Of a stretch of 64,000 nt of DNA, positions 36,745 through 49,364 are shown piece after piece. Source of the DNA: Oreocharis arfaki (taxonomy: Eukaryota > Chordata > Aves > Passeriformes > Paramythiidae). How positions within the stretch are numbered: position 1 is the stretch's first letter; every line of letters starts with the position of its first letter. Made by a program: the position numbers and the translations under genes. A model generated the notes under the pieces. That model saw nothing but the letters and a program-made list of their open reading frames with translations, did no database searches and was not told where the DNA came from. The stretch lies in the NCBI GenBank assembly GCA_013398015.1, contig VZRR01011338.1, positions 310,001 through 374,000 on the forward strand, read 5' to 3'.

Positions 36745-36771
36745 AAATAATAATAATAAAAAAAAAAAAAG
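36745..36771. repeat. (ATA)n and poly-A tract
   Basis: aataataataataaaaaaaaaaaa. It could be the decayed tail of a retrotransposed copy, but no upstream source sequence is recognisable. Confidence 0.6.
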
Positions 36772-38328
36772 GCTAGAAACAGGAATCAAGCCAAATCCAG
36801 CCATTACTGCAGAAGACCCAGTTCAGTAGCATCGGTGAGAAATATGCTGAGGAAGACTGGCACATCATAAAAAGATCATCACTTTTTATCTGTAAATATC
36901 AAGTGCAGATGAAGGAAGATCTTGGCTGTTAAGCACCCTTCTACATCATGCACACAAACCCTATTAATACAGAGAAGATATGAGATTACCAGAAGCTGAA
37001 AAGAAGTCACAATATTAATACCTCATTCCCTGCTGACTGTCAGCCAGGATGACAATGACCCAGAAAAAAATTGGATATCAGGACTCACTTTGACAGCCAC
37101 TGCCTTGCATGAGCACTCACAATTTTTCTGTTCTTCATCTCTTTCTCCTCCATGGTGGGTGAATCCTTCCACCATCAGCTTAACTGACACTTGCTGCTCC
37201 ATTCTTTTTAAGATTATTTTGATGTGGTAGTCACTGCTGTTTCAGTTCATCTCCCCACCTGACCTCCCCCTGAGCCCACAGCCTTAGCAGCAGTGTCCTA
37301 CATTGTTATTTGCATTCAAGAACTATGCAAAGGCAGAGGATGAACAAGGGCCCAGCTGATACACAGGATGGCAAGAAAGTTTTGGCCCCCCAAAAGGAAC
37401 TGAACTGCCTATTCTGAATCCACAAGGGGCCTTGTGGATAAAGGCACAGTCCCTTCATTGCTGTCCTGGACAGCTCCAGTAAAACAGGTCGTGCAGACTT
37501 CTGCATACATAACAGTCAGGCCAAAAGAGGTAAGTGAGGTGCAGACAGGAAAGTAGCCACAGCTTCCTTGCCTGTTTACCTGTTCCCTGACACCTTTTTC
37601 TCCCTGACACTGCCTAAGCATAGAGGCTGTTTCCACTGCCAGCAATTCCATTGCCATTAGCAGTGCCTCCTATGTCAGATTGCTGTGCTCCTCTTTCCTT
37701 TCAAGCTCTCAGAGTTACAGCTCCTTTTCCACTACCTGGGGGACAGCTTTTCTAACACTCATCTGCATGTCCTGCCCTGCTGTTATGCTCCTGCTTCTCC
37801 ATTTTTCTGATTTTATTGACAGACAGTAATGCTTGAGCTACAATGCTTTGTAGTCATTGCAAGATCATAGTATTTCAGAGCAGAGTTGGAGATAGAAAGG
37901 AGTGTATAAGGGAGCCATTTCTACTATTTGTAAAGAAGGGAAGACAGGATGAATGAAGATAAAAGCTGGTGAGAGGAAAGGCGCAGGAACAGCCTAGTCT
38001 GCTCAGCCAGCACCAACCAGTCCCATCTGGTAACTCGAACAGATTACGTAGTGCATCATGTTTCTCTACTCCCCTGTCAACACAATCAAGCAAACTTAGC
38101 CACCTGGCGAGGTGAAGCTAGTGTGTTTTCAAACTATCTGCTTCGACAAATGCTTGACATTCTTGATAAAGTTGTATCTTCTTTCAGTTACTGGAGAGAT
38201 GTTGTTAATGTCTATAGTATTTGGGGAAGGCTTATGTGCATCAATTGTACATAGCAGTGCAACATGGAATGTGCAAAGAACTTGAAAAATGCTTTGATTC
38301 CTCTTCCTAAACTGCTGAAAAAATGCAG

Positions 38329-38423
38329 TGTTTCCAACTCCTAACATAACAGTAGATCCATCTGTTTCTAACCTCACCGTTCTGGGTATTTCTTCCTGGC
38401 CCAAAGACACAGTGGGGAAGTCA
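38329..38423 (+). CDS. Gene 2 possible coding exon
   Basis: A fair acceptor (tcctcttcctaaactgctgaaaaaatgcag, with a ctaaac branch-like motif) and donor AAGTCA|GTGATA. Two bases then 31 codons: FPTPNITVDPSVSNLTVLGI, then SSWPKDTVGKS, with two N-glycosylation motifs. The opposite strand is also open and protein-like over 38129-38450, so strand is uncertain. Its outgoing phase 0 does not fit 40497 directly. Confidence 0.35.
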
Positions 38424-40496
38424 GTGATATTTTCCAGAGGGTGGAAATTAATTTTTCAGTGCTACAGCCAGTTCCACTGCTTTCCTCTAAATGATTCCAC
38501 AGCTCAGGGCTGTCACCTCAGCCCTCACTGTAGTCATTGCCTGCAGGGTATCCCATTTCTACAGGAAAAGCTGAAGAACTATCTGTGCTAGAGGAGAGGT
38601 TATTATTGATAAAGTTCAACTTGCTAGCTCTTTGCCATACTTGCACTCTACTTTCAATGAGCAGAAATCAGCATGCCAGCAGATCCCCACCCCAAGGCTT
38701 TCCATTCCAGTAACTAATAATGGACAGCCAAGACAACACCTGGCCTTTTGGCCTTTCCCACCCAAGCAGAATTTGAAGTCCAGGGAGGTATGCTTTGCAA
38801 TAAAATAAAATCGGGAACTGACTTGTTTACGAAGTTTCTTGATATTTTTATTTCACATGAACCCATCCAATCATTCCTAGGGCTGATCACATTTAAGCAG
38901 GCAGTTCCATGATTTCAAGTACTTTATCCTTATTATAGTTACCGTTACAGCAGACAGGGTCCCAGAGCTCAGCCATCCTCAGGCTCTGAAAGGACCCACA
39001 GTTTGGGGGAAGGGATAACAGTCTGAAGCTTTGCCAGAACTTCCAAGCAATCAAGCACTGTGATAGTTCCTAGCCAATGCCTGGCTCTGGGTGTTACTCA
39101 GTTTCCCAGGTGAATCTGTCTGCAGATAGGGTTTCATGATGAAGTGTACTAAATACTAAATGTCTTTCCCAGTTTCTGATACATTTTCTAACATGATTCA
39201 GATCAAATCAGGAGAGTCCAGCACGTACACATCACAAACTCTGTATGCTTTTCAGGTTTTGATATACTTTTAGCCTTTTTGCATAACAGCAAAGTGACAT
39301 TTGGGATTTAGATCAGTAAAAAGCAGGCTTCTTATGCATCCAAGCAGAATCCAGGGTAAAAGAAGCAGACAAGGAGATCAGGCAAGTAATAGATATAGTT
39401 TGGTTTTCCTGCTCACGGTTGGTCCCTCTTTCAGGAAAATCCGAACATGTCCCTTTGCTGGCCTGCCTTCCTTCCTCAGAAGACACAAGGCAAAAACAGA
39501 CAGGCATTCTCTTTCCAGTTTCTTGTTTACAAAACAACTTGAATGTGTTACTCCTTCAAAACATCTGTTTGCACTCCTAACATGAGAAAAAATGTTGAGA
39601 CTATGTGTTTGATAACAAGTCATGACCTTTGCTTTGGAATTTGGTGTTCGGTAAAAGTCAGCCTGTTAAGTTTTCAAAACATAGTCACTTTTGAAACTTC
39701 AATTAAATAAAGTCTGCTTATTCTAAAATGAAATTATTCCTATATTTCTGGTTTAGGTACATCTATGGAGATTATTAAAGAAGTCTCATTAACCTTACTT
39801 CATTTCTTTTTACTTTTTAATTACACTAATGGATGAAATTCTAACTATTGAGTCAGAGTGGTTTTAGCGCAGGGGTGGTGAGCTCATCAGCTGAATACAG
39901 CACGCCAAGCAGTTCATCCAGGCCACAGCCCAGTCTTAGCACCATCTCACACAGTGTCCCTGAAGTGTGGAGAGGCAGCAAGCCACAGATCAGGTGATCA
40001 CTTGGGCAGCCTGAACCAAGCATTTCTTCTAAAAGTGTCACAGACTTTCCACTGTGTGCCTTCACCTCGCCTGTAGCCTGAAGGCAGGTCCCACCACGTC
40101 ACAAGAAATGTGAACAAAGGGACAGTGGAGACACATCCTCCAAGACAGATGTGCAACCTCCGGCCAGAGGACACGCTGTGCAGCGGTCACAGGACAGAGC
40201 AAACCTGCGTGGCCACATAACAGGACACGCACGCAGCCTTCAGCCATGACTCATTCCACACGAAGCTGCACATGTGGCAGCTAGGTGACAGGGCAGGTAG
40301 ATTCTGAGGATGTGACATGTATACACGGCCACTTCTCTGACAGAAGGGACACACCTTTCTTTATCACACAGTTACCAGAAGCCATGTGACTGCCCACGCT
40401 GAAAGCACAGGCACCGCTGCCTCAGAGCAATTCTGGTTATGGCAAATACACCGCTGCTCCTACAAACACATCATTTTCTCTTCCTCTTCTTTGCAG

Positions 40497-40577
40497 ATGT
40501 TGTCTATTACAGGGGAGACTGCTCTGTATCTCCAAGACAACAAGACAGTCCGTCTTATTACATATTAATGAGGATCA
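40497..40577 (+). CDS. Gene 2 candidate coding exon
   Basis: Excellent acceptor (cattttctcttcctcttctttgcag); donor ATCA|GTACAA is moderate. Two bases, 26 codons, one base: VVYYRGDCSVSPRQQDSPSY, then YILMRI. A second frame (MLSITGETALYLQDNKTV) is open to a TAA. The chosen frame matches phase 1 used by the neighbouring exons. Confidence 0.45.
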
Positions 40578-41240
40578 GTACAAGGTTTCCTTTTATTTTC
40601 AACCATTTGACTGATAGTGAACATTCTTCACACAGGCAGAATGTTCGTGAGACATCCTAGGTCTCTGTTCATTCCTACAAGCTGCTTATAAAATTACAAG
40701 AGAATAAAGTCGCCAACGAAGAAGAAAATACTAAAACAATAGCTAAAGAAATACATGTCATTGTCCTCCATTAAGTACTTGTTTATTTGTTTACCTGCTT
40801 TTCTGAAGTGTGATCATTGTTCATGGTCTTTCTTAAGGGAAAGGTCTTTCTTAAACCATGTTCCAAACACAGGAACAGCAGGATCACATCAGTGGCAGAA
40901 AAAGCAATGAAGCAGCAACCAGCCTTGTTAAGGATACAGATGTTTGTCTTTCACAAATGTAATGTGACATCTGGCATAAAAATATATCAATAGGGTGAAT
41001 TCCCACCCAAAAGTTCAATGACTGGGAAACAGTTACAGAGTCAGCACCTTCTTGGCAAAAGACCAAATTTCTCCCAGTGCAGTGACTTCACTCGAAGACA
41101 ACAGAGGTAATTCTGCATTTGGTATTGAAAATTGAAATTGCTTTATTGAAGCATTTCTGGCTGTAAATTTTCACATTGCTATGATGAAAAGCTATGCCTC
41201 GGGAATATGCTTTAACCTATATTCTTCATGCATCTCAAAG

Positions 41241-41463
41241 CTGTATCCAAACACTGTTCTGAAATGCAACCAGGTGAGGTAAAAGTGAAGGCCAGTGTCT
41301 TTCCTTCAGGACCAAATGTTGTTTTGATACCTGAATTAGGTTTCTCCACACAAAAGCAGTGTGCTGCTGTTAACATTAAACACTTATACTCTTTATGCGA
41401 GCCAGCAATTTTCGACATGAGGGTTGCATATCCCAGGAGGTTTATCAACCATTGCTGGAGAGT
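41241..41463 (+). CDS. Gene 2 candidate coding exon
   Basis: Acceptor ctttaacctatattcttcatgcatctcaaag, two bases, then VSKHCSEMQPGEVKVKASVF, PSGPNVVLIPELGFSTQKQC and a stretch ending VAYPRRFINHCWR. The 3' boundary is uncertain: GT sites at 41464 (AGAGT|GTGAGG) and within the exon are possible. It joins the 40.5 kb exon in phase. The minus strand is also open here but reads less naturally. Confidence 0.42.
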
Positions 41464-43859
41464 GTGAGGAAGGTAGCTCAGAAACACCAACCAGAAAAAC
41501 CACTCAGGAAAAAAAATACAGTGTGTCCATAAATCCATTCTCCCCTTGTTCTCCCTGTTTCAATGCTCCACACTCACTCCTGCTCCTCTCCTGGGACCTC
41601 TCAGTCCTGTGGTTCAGTTCCCCACTTCTGATCTGCCTCTTTAAAATAATTCCCTTTCACATTTGAATCCCTCCCCCCTCCTTTAAAAATATAAAACTTT
41701 TACCAATTAGGTACTGAAAAAATTTTCTGTAACCCTCCTACCCTGAGCAGACAGGGTTGGCCATTCTAATATAACAATTCAGCATCTCTTTGCTTTAAAT
41801 GCATTGCACATTCAAAAACAAAGTATGGCATTTATCTACATAGCTGTAATTTCTTAATGACTTTTCCTCAGGTGTTCCCCTCCTAAAGTACAATTATAGG
41901 TACTGAAGTGACTCTATGCATGCAGTGACTCAGGCATGCATACCTGATTGCTCTACTTGTCTGCTTCCAGATTGTTCAAGGGTTATTTCATAGCTTAATT
42001 GACATTCATAAAATGTTTCATTCAGTGAAATGGCAGAGATGAATCAGCTGGAGGGGAGAAAATTTACTTCTAGTCTTCTGTCTACACAAATAGGCCAACT
42101 GCCACAAATCTGACCACAGGACTCACAGTTCCTGACAGCGGCCAGGCTGGACCTAAGCTCCACAACAACAGGCTAGGAGAGATGGCCAATCCTCCCACTG
42201 CGTCAAGTTACAGGACAAAGCCAACAACCACTGTCTTGCCACACGCAGGAGTATGTTGCCCACTGGAGTGAGACTTGGGAATGTGCTAAGGAAAAGCACA
42301 CTTTCTTCAGGTGCTCAGCAGAACTACCATCCCTATTTATGCACCAATGCAGCCACACAGGGCACATCAGGTCAGGAGAGCCACAGATAACAACAGCATA
42401 TGGACAATCCAGATTCCCAGAGGAATGTGGGAGCAAATACATAAACATGCCTGCTGTACCAGCACTGGTCCACTCTTACAAAACCCAGGTTGGAATGGTC
42501 CTATAATGCTATTGTTTAATTTTGTATGGCACAGGTTGAATTTGGTGGAGTGGAAGCAGAAGCAGTAGTCATTAGGCTAGGTAAATTGAACACATTTAAC
42601 ATAAGAATAAAAGCTGGAAATATAGAAAACTCTGGTCTCAGGTGAAGACATTTTTCTGAGTATATTTACATTTTAAAACGCACTTGTGAAATAAAAGCAG
42701 ATGTAATTATTTTTTATTCCAATCCTCCCGTAGCAGTAAAGGACACATTATAGGTGTCCTGGCCTGGTTTTCACAAAGCTCTGAAGCCAAACCTTTAAGC
42801 CTGTTTTTCTAACTATCTGCCAATCTCCAAAAGCACCTGAGTTTATGACATGATGTTGAGTTTAGGATTATCTGTACAGTGAGTTAAGTTCTTAAAATAT
42901 ATTGTTACGTAACAGTTTTTTGGGGCCCCTGCCATGTTTACTACATGACTTTCCTCTGGGACAAAATCCAGACAATGTGGTGATGAAGGGTACGCTTTCT
43001 GGACACTCTTTTTTCCCCTCTGTATCATTTGTTCCAAAAATTGGCAAGTGATAAAAGGTAAATTTGAAGAAAACAGAAGGTGTCTTAATGAAAGTAAATG
43101 AATGTGGCTCTTTGCCATGGAGTTCTTCTGCAAACCTGCAAGGCCATTTAAAGTCACATTTTTCAGTATTTTTTAGCAACCGCATGTTCCTCATCGTCCC
43201 ATATGTGGCTTGAGATTATGGGTTGTAATTTGAAGCAGAGCTAAAGAGTCAGCTTGTAGTTGATTGATGTGGATGCTTTACTTTGAGTATCAGCAGTACT
43301 AAACACTGAGTACTCTGAAACATCAGCTCCTGGACACATCAGTCATAATTAGCGCAGATAACAAAGAGAGGATACAAAAGCCCCATCATGTCATGGGAGT
43401 ATTATGGAAAAAATTCAGTAGGGAGGCACAAGAAAAGAAAGTGCATTAGGAAATCATTCTGTCTGATTTCAGAGCAGAATTTTGTACTACTTAGTAACTT
43501 TGAGGCATTTGATTTTACAGACTTTGTGTGTAATTTCCTAGACTCTTCTCAAATCAAAGCCTGAACAGAACAGAACTAAATCACTACAGCTCCTGCGTGC
43601 CTGTCACAAGTATCTACCACCATCCACAAGCCAAGACTCCTGGACCCAAAGCACAGGCAACATTCCTGAGCCAGGTAAGCGTCCTTCCTGCCAGTAAACC
43701 AGCAGAAGAGGTTGCAAGATATTTGCTTTTTCAGGTGACATTTACTACCATTAGTGGCTGACAGAAAAGGTAATTCAGGGATAGCAGAAAGAAGAATGTG
43801 TTCTGACAAGTAAAACTCTCACCCACTCTTCTCGGATTTTGTTCACAGTGCCCAGCATT

Positions 43860-44360
43860 TCCTATCTGTCCTACGCATGCATAAGGCTTTCTCTAATAGC
43901 AGCTCCTCTTTCTCCAGCAAGCCTCTAATATCAGTCCCACTGTCCTTTCTAAGACACTCTCAGCTCTCTTCCTTTGCCTTCCCTCCAAAGCCACTGCTCT
44001 CCCAACAACTCTTAGGTGGAATATCCTCCCAAACTCTTGTTCAGATGTGTACAAGTCACTTCATTCCTATTTTGTCTTCAATGACCCTGTCCAACCACCC
44101 TTTCTGTCAGAGTTTCTCCCAAGCAGCTTCCATTCTTGACTTCGGCATGTGAACTCTCTTCTACATCCCTGTGGCCTCCTGTCCTCCTTTTTGCCTGCTG
44201 AAGTCCCTGCTTATAATCACCTCAGTCATTTTTCTCTCCAGACTCAGCTTCCTTCTTTATTGTCTCCCTCTGCTTGCACCATCTCCATGACTCCCCACTC
44301 TCTGTCATCCAGCCACCTCTCATTCCTTCTCTCATTTTCCCCAGTTTCTAGGCCATACTA
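43860..44360 (+). other. pyrimidine-rich 0.5-kb block
   Basis: The plus strand is strongly C+T-rich for about 500 bp, so open frames at 43877-44152 and 44149-44403 are Ser/Pro/Leu/Phe-rich. No matching splice signals define exons. The strand asymmetry may mark an old transcribed insertion or a relaxed simple-sequence tract. Confidence 0.45.
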
Positions 44361-47300
44361 CAACACAACAGAGACAACTTCCAAGAATATTTTTAAGGAA
44401 TAAAGCAACATATTCTCCCTCAGCCTTCCTTTCAGAAATGACTCAATCACTTGGCTGCTATTTGTCAAAGTTTTCCACCTCAAGTTTTCCATCAGCAATG
44501 GAAAAGTGCAGCCAAAACTGTTAAAGCTTCTCAAAGTTATGAGCAACTGATACACAAAGCCATACCAGGACATGTTGTGGAGACTTAACAACACACAGTG
44601 CTGTCTGCCTCTCCTGGAGTTGTACTTACATATAGGTTTAGTGCTTTCATTCAGATTATTTGCTTGAATAAATTGGTTCCATTAGCTTTAACTTTGCTTC
44701 AGTAAAAAGTACTGGCCCTGGTTAAATAGGAAGGGTGGTCAGCTCCAACTTTAACAGACTTTGCTAAAAATTCTTGCTAAAAATTACATGCTTATGCACA
44801 TGGTAGCTATGAGCCAGCTCCAAACAAGGAACAGAGCTTGTTTGCCAATGTCACACTGCTACTCTGCTATCAAATCCTTGTTAGAAAGTACACATTTAGT
44901 CATTTGACTCTAGTATGTCTAAAAGTTATGTGATCTGACATTTCCAAAATGTGTCTTCTGTTTGCATTTTGTCTATATATAATTTCTTTGTATCTTACCA
45001 CTGAACCCTAGAATAATTTTTAGTAGCTTTAGGTACCCTGAGCTATGCAAGAAAAGAAAGGTATGTCTACAGACATGAAATTCCCAGGCTTTCATTAAAC
45101 AAAGCCCATACATGAAGTGCAAAGATCTTCATAGAATATATAACAATAATGTACTTCCTTTCAAAATCTTTGCTGAAAACTAAAAAGACACATACACCCC
45201 CAAGCAGTGTCCTCAAAACTACAAACATTCTGCTTGTAACTTATGTTCTTTCTTGGAAAAAATATACATTACGGATAATTTAAAAGTTTTCTTACATTTC
45301 TCAGTAGTTTTGGTAGGCAAAAATCTTAAATATATATATAAAAAAAGCAACATAGACAAAACCAAACAGTTGTGAATAACTGTTTCAGTTTACTCCTGAT
45401 GACTAAAAGACTAAAATAAACTTCGTGTTTAGTTCCCTACATCAGCTAAGAGGAAAAAACCTCTCATCTTTCACTTAGTTTTTGCTTGCTTGTCATCATG
45501 AAAGCTTAGAGGATACTGGTGCTGCTTTCTTTCATTTCAGATTTCCACAGACAAAACAGAAACAGTGCAAATAAAATGCCAGGGACAGTGAACTCATTTT
45601 ATAAATAAAAGTTTGAGCACGTACCATATATAAAATACAGGAGTTCATATTTGGTCAGATAATGTTCTTACACCTGTTCATTCAGGCTTTGGACCAAAGC
45701 ACTTGCAGAGCTAATGAATGATATCTGAACAGAGCTGGGTAAAAATAGATTTTTTCTTGTAACATTATCAAAAGGATATGACCTAACAGATGATGACATC
45801 TGATGGGGTAAATCACCTGAACTGGATGTTTCCTCATGTTTTAGGATTGGTTAGTATTATTCAGCACACATAAAATAGCTGACCTCTACTACACGACATA
45901 CTATATTTATGGTCCATAGCTTACTTCTTCAGTCCTATATCAAGTTTATACCATAGTCCTATTTGTATTATACATCAAAACATTCATTTCAATTATTTCA
46001 TTTGCAAAGTAATCCACAAGCATACAATAAGTTGCTTTACAAAACTGGTGCAGAACTTTGGTAGACAGCAGTCTCTAAGCTGTTTCCTCTTTACTGAATG
46101 TCTTATATGTTATGCATGCAGCTATATACATGTATTTAAGAATAGTAGTCTTTTCATTATAGCAGCTTTTGCTTCCTTGCATAAAAGGAAGATTGATAAA
46201 AAAGAATTGATACAGTATTCACTGCATTTTAGCTCTAGATGTCTGCTTTGTGACCAAGGCTGCTGTCTGTGAGCCCACTTAGCTTTACCTGCACAGCTGA
46301 GGACTGTTCCCTCTCTGCAGAGACGTTCACCAGTGAGTGACTCTGCCCAGCACCTTGCTGACATGGTCATTCAGTCAAACAGTGAGGATCAAATCCACTC
46401 TCTGCAGAGCGACCAAGGAAGATCAGCGCTGGAAACAATTTAAAACTGTGCCATGGGGAATAAAAGCTGTGCATGTCTGTATCAAGCAGGGAGGCAGGCA
46501 AGGAGCCTGTGTGCCTTTATGCCCAAATGACAGTGAAAGCATCGGTTGCCCTGCTGAGCCACTTTCAACTCATGCTTGAGTAACTTGTGCAGGCACTGGT
46601 GAGGTTTAGTGACATACAACAACAAGGCAATTGTGGCAATGTGCCTCCTTTGCTCAATATCAATAATGTTTTGCTGTGTCACACTCAGAGTTTACATTTT
46701 GTTTCAGCTCACTGTGAGACTTGGAAACCTTGGCTGAAATCTCCAGTTTTGTCTATACATAGAGCACAGTATCAGTTTAATCTGAACAGTTTGTCAAGCC
46801 AGTAAAAGAACTGGTAGTGCATGGATGACTCAAGAATGACTTCTTTGCTTTTGAATTACTCCAGATTTACAATCAGAAAATAACAGTACAATCAGATATT
46901 ACAATTACAATAATCTTTAGCAAGCCCAGGGCTTTGGTTCTGACCCATTCAGTGAGATACAGCATATTGCAAAAGAAAGCACTTTTAATTACAAATCAGT
47001 GTTTGGGGAGTTCTCCAGAATTACGACACATTTTCTAATGTTATCATTTTTGTAGTCAGTACTGTCAGTGTTTTCCATTTGTTTCTGCAGGAAAGATGGG
47101 TTTCTGCAAAAGTTTAAAATTTTGGCTGTTTATAAGTTGGGCAGTGAAATCAGGCATTGTTACAATGCTAAATGTTAACAGCTCTGCTACTCATTTCCCT
47201 GCAGGTGGGACTAGAATTAAGCAATTAATGATTGTAACCATAGAATATAAATATCTCTACAGAAATAGATGCTCTCTCCTGAACTCCTACCACAACACCT

Positions 47301-48055
47301 TAATTAACTGCCTAGCACAGTAGCCAACATTCCAGCTGCCCATGAGATTGCAGCACAGTGTGGAGTTTCTAGTGGTCAAAAGAAGTAGAAAAATATTGAT
47401 CTCTTTTCAAAGCAAGCATTCAAAATTCCCTGGAAAAACCCAAGGAGGAAAAAGTTGCCTAAGAAGCAAAACAAAAATCAGGTTTGCCAGAGCAATGTAG
47501 TTAAAATATGACATACCTTCCAACATGGTGAGGATCATTCTTGTCAACTTCTTACTTAAAATACTGATTTCAAAAGTAATTTTACTTTCTTTTGTGTACT
47601 GTCAGACAGGAGTGCTGCAACTAAATACCCAGAAAAATACATCTGATAGAAGTAACTCAATTCTGTGTCCAGCACAGATACACCTCGAGGCCTTTTCCAA
47701 ATCCTTGTCCATTTTCACATCTGTAAAATGAAGCTAGATCTCAGTCTTCTTTGCCTTACATGGCTACAGAGATTAGGCAGGTATCAGAGTACTTCACCTT
47801 CTACCAGTGCGACACAGCAAATAGGTTCTTTTGCTGGGGGTAGAAAAACTCTTAGAAGGGCCTGGGGCAGAACAAGCGGGAGCACCTACGAAACCCTTTC
47901 ACCCTGCAGGTTATCACTGGAGGCTACCCCAGCAAGCGAAGGAAAGTAATTACATATTCTCAGGTGCCTCCACTGTGGAGTCAAACTAAGTGTCATGTGC
48001 TGTCCTACCCCTACAGGAAAAGAAAAATCTCTTGTATTGCTTTTGTATTTGCCAG

Positions 48056-48161
48056 GCTGGTGATGACACTCATGTTTTAGCTGTTCAGCTCACAGCAAGG
48101 GAACACTCTGTACAAAAGCAGATTCAGCTTGCAGATGCCTCACAATATTTTGTAAAAGCAG
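48056..48161 (+). CDS. Gene 2 internal coding exon
   Basis: Near-perfect acceptor (ttgtattgcttttgtatttgccag) and donor (AAGCAG|GTAAAT). Phase 0 in, 35 codons, one base out. It reads AGDDTHVLAVQLTAREHSVQ, then KQIQLADASQYFVKA. No stop-free alternative on the other strand fits. It joins the next exon at 48695 (G plus AT, Asp). Confidence 0.7.
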
Positions 48162-48694
48162 GTAAATGCTAAATATAACTTTACAAATACAGCAACAGAG
48201 GAAGGGAGTAGTTAAGGAACTCAATTCCTTTTTTTTCCATAAGTCACTGGCAGACAAGCACAAAACAAAGTTTCCCCGAATTCACTTCCAGCTTAAGGTT
48301 AAACCAGCCAGCTGCAGGCATTTGCCGTGGTATGCATGGGTATGCATGTAACTTCATGGAAGTTAGATGACTTGCTTATAGCCACTGAGCCACCTAGTAG
48401 CAGGACTTTAAAAAAGGACATATTTGCAATTCCATGACCTAATAGACCAGGACTGGTCAACAGATCAAGTGTCTACCATGTTGGAGTGGCAGTCTGTTTC
48501 TCTTACAGAAGGAAATGTTAGGGAAAGGTTTAGCAGAAACAGCCAGGTATCTGTCCTTTGGCAAGTAAAAAATAAAGAAGAAAATGTCTTTCTTTTCCTT
48601 CATATAAATTGTGGCTTGAGGATTTTTTTATTTGCACTGCAGTCACACTAAGTTCCATACACAAACCAAATGGATGAGACTCCTGGGATTTTAG

Positions 48695-48826
48695 ATCCCA
48701 ATCAATGCAAACTAAATGAAACGATGTGTGCTAGGAAACAGGGTGCAATTCTACATAGCAACGGGACCTTTGCTTATCTTTTAGCTCCATGTGCACAGCA
48801 GTACGGTCCTTTCTACATATCGACAG
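48695..48826 (+). CDS. Gene 2 internal coding exon with Cys and NxT motifs
   Basis: Acceptor ctcctgggattttag; donor TCGACAG|GTGCAA. Symmetrical phase 1, 132 bp, 43 full codons: PNQCKLNETMCARKQGAILH, then SNGTFAYLLAPCAQQYGPFY and IST. Three cysteines and two N-glycosylation motifs (NET, NGT) suggest an extracellular or lumenal segment. A later GTAAAG at 48841 is an alternative donor but breaks phase with the next exon. Confidence 0.6.
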
Positions 48827-48996
48827 GTGCAACTTTTCACGTAAAGAGCATCTCCTAAGTTCAATTTGAACTTTCAGTACACTTTTTAATGATAGAGCAT
48901 TTAGGAGATGAGTGACTTGCTCTTTAGGAACTCAAGTGATCTTCTGGTTTCCGTGTATAACTTTAGAAGAAATGCCACTCTATTACAGTTGCTATT

Positions 48997-49021
48997 AGAT
49001 TGCCTCTATTAGAGGCAATCT
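48997..49021. repeat. perfect 25-bp inverted repeat
   Basis: AGATTGCCTCTA, a single T, then TAGAGGCAATCT: two perfect 12-bp arms with a 1-nt spacer. It lies in the intron between the 48.7 and 49.1 kb exons. A fully paired hairpin would need a few central bases unpaired. Confidence 0.9.
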
Positions 49022-49132
49022 GAACGCGTATGGCACTTACTGTACATGAAAGTGTTTGTTGTACAACTGGATGGGCACCATGCCGGCCGAGCTCATCCAT
49101 CAGGCTGTCAACACCTTACTCTTTTTCTGCAG

Positions 49133-49174
49133 TGACCTATGTGGAAAATTCTCTTACAAACAGCTGTTCAGATC
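49133..49174 (+). CDS. Gene 2 internal coding exon (42 bp)
   Basis: Excellent acceptor (caacaccttactctttttctgcag). With donor GATC|GTAGGC it is a symmetrical phase-1 exon reading TYVENSLTNSCSD. Without that donor the frame continues to a TAA at 49219-49221 (ending KPPFNCA), which would be an alternative C-terminus. The split Gln codon to the next exon favours the spliced form. Confidence 0.5.
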
Positions 49175-49317
49175 GTAGGCAGACAACAGGTTGTCTAAAA
49201 CCCCCTTTCAATTGTGCATAAAGGTTTGTGAATTTCTAGTTTCATCTGCAAGATAAACATGAACATGATGTTCTTTTGATTTACATTAATGATTTGTTTT
49301 ATATTTTCTATTTTCAG

Positions 49318-49364
49318 AAACTCTTCTGGACCTCCTACCTCCATTGCCAAAAAAAGACTTTTAG
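49318..49364 (+). CDS. Gene 2 terminal coding exon
   Basis: Strong acceptor (gatttgttttatattttctattttcag), two bases, then TLLDLLPPLPKKDF and TAG. It joins the 49174 donor in phase (C plus AA, Gln). The product ends with a proline-rich acidic/basic tail and no membrane helix. Confidence 0.6.

Noticed and set aside
39430..39585. strong plus-strand acceptor (cacggttggtccctctttcag) followed by open sequence
   Set aside because: All three frames are open for 35 or more codons and no consensus donor follows, so no exon can be defined.
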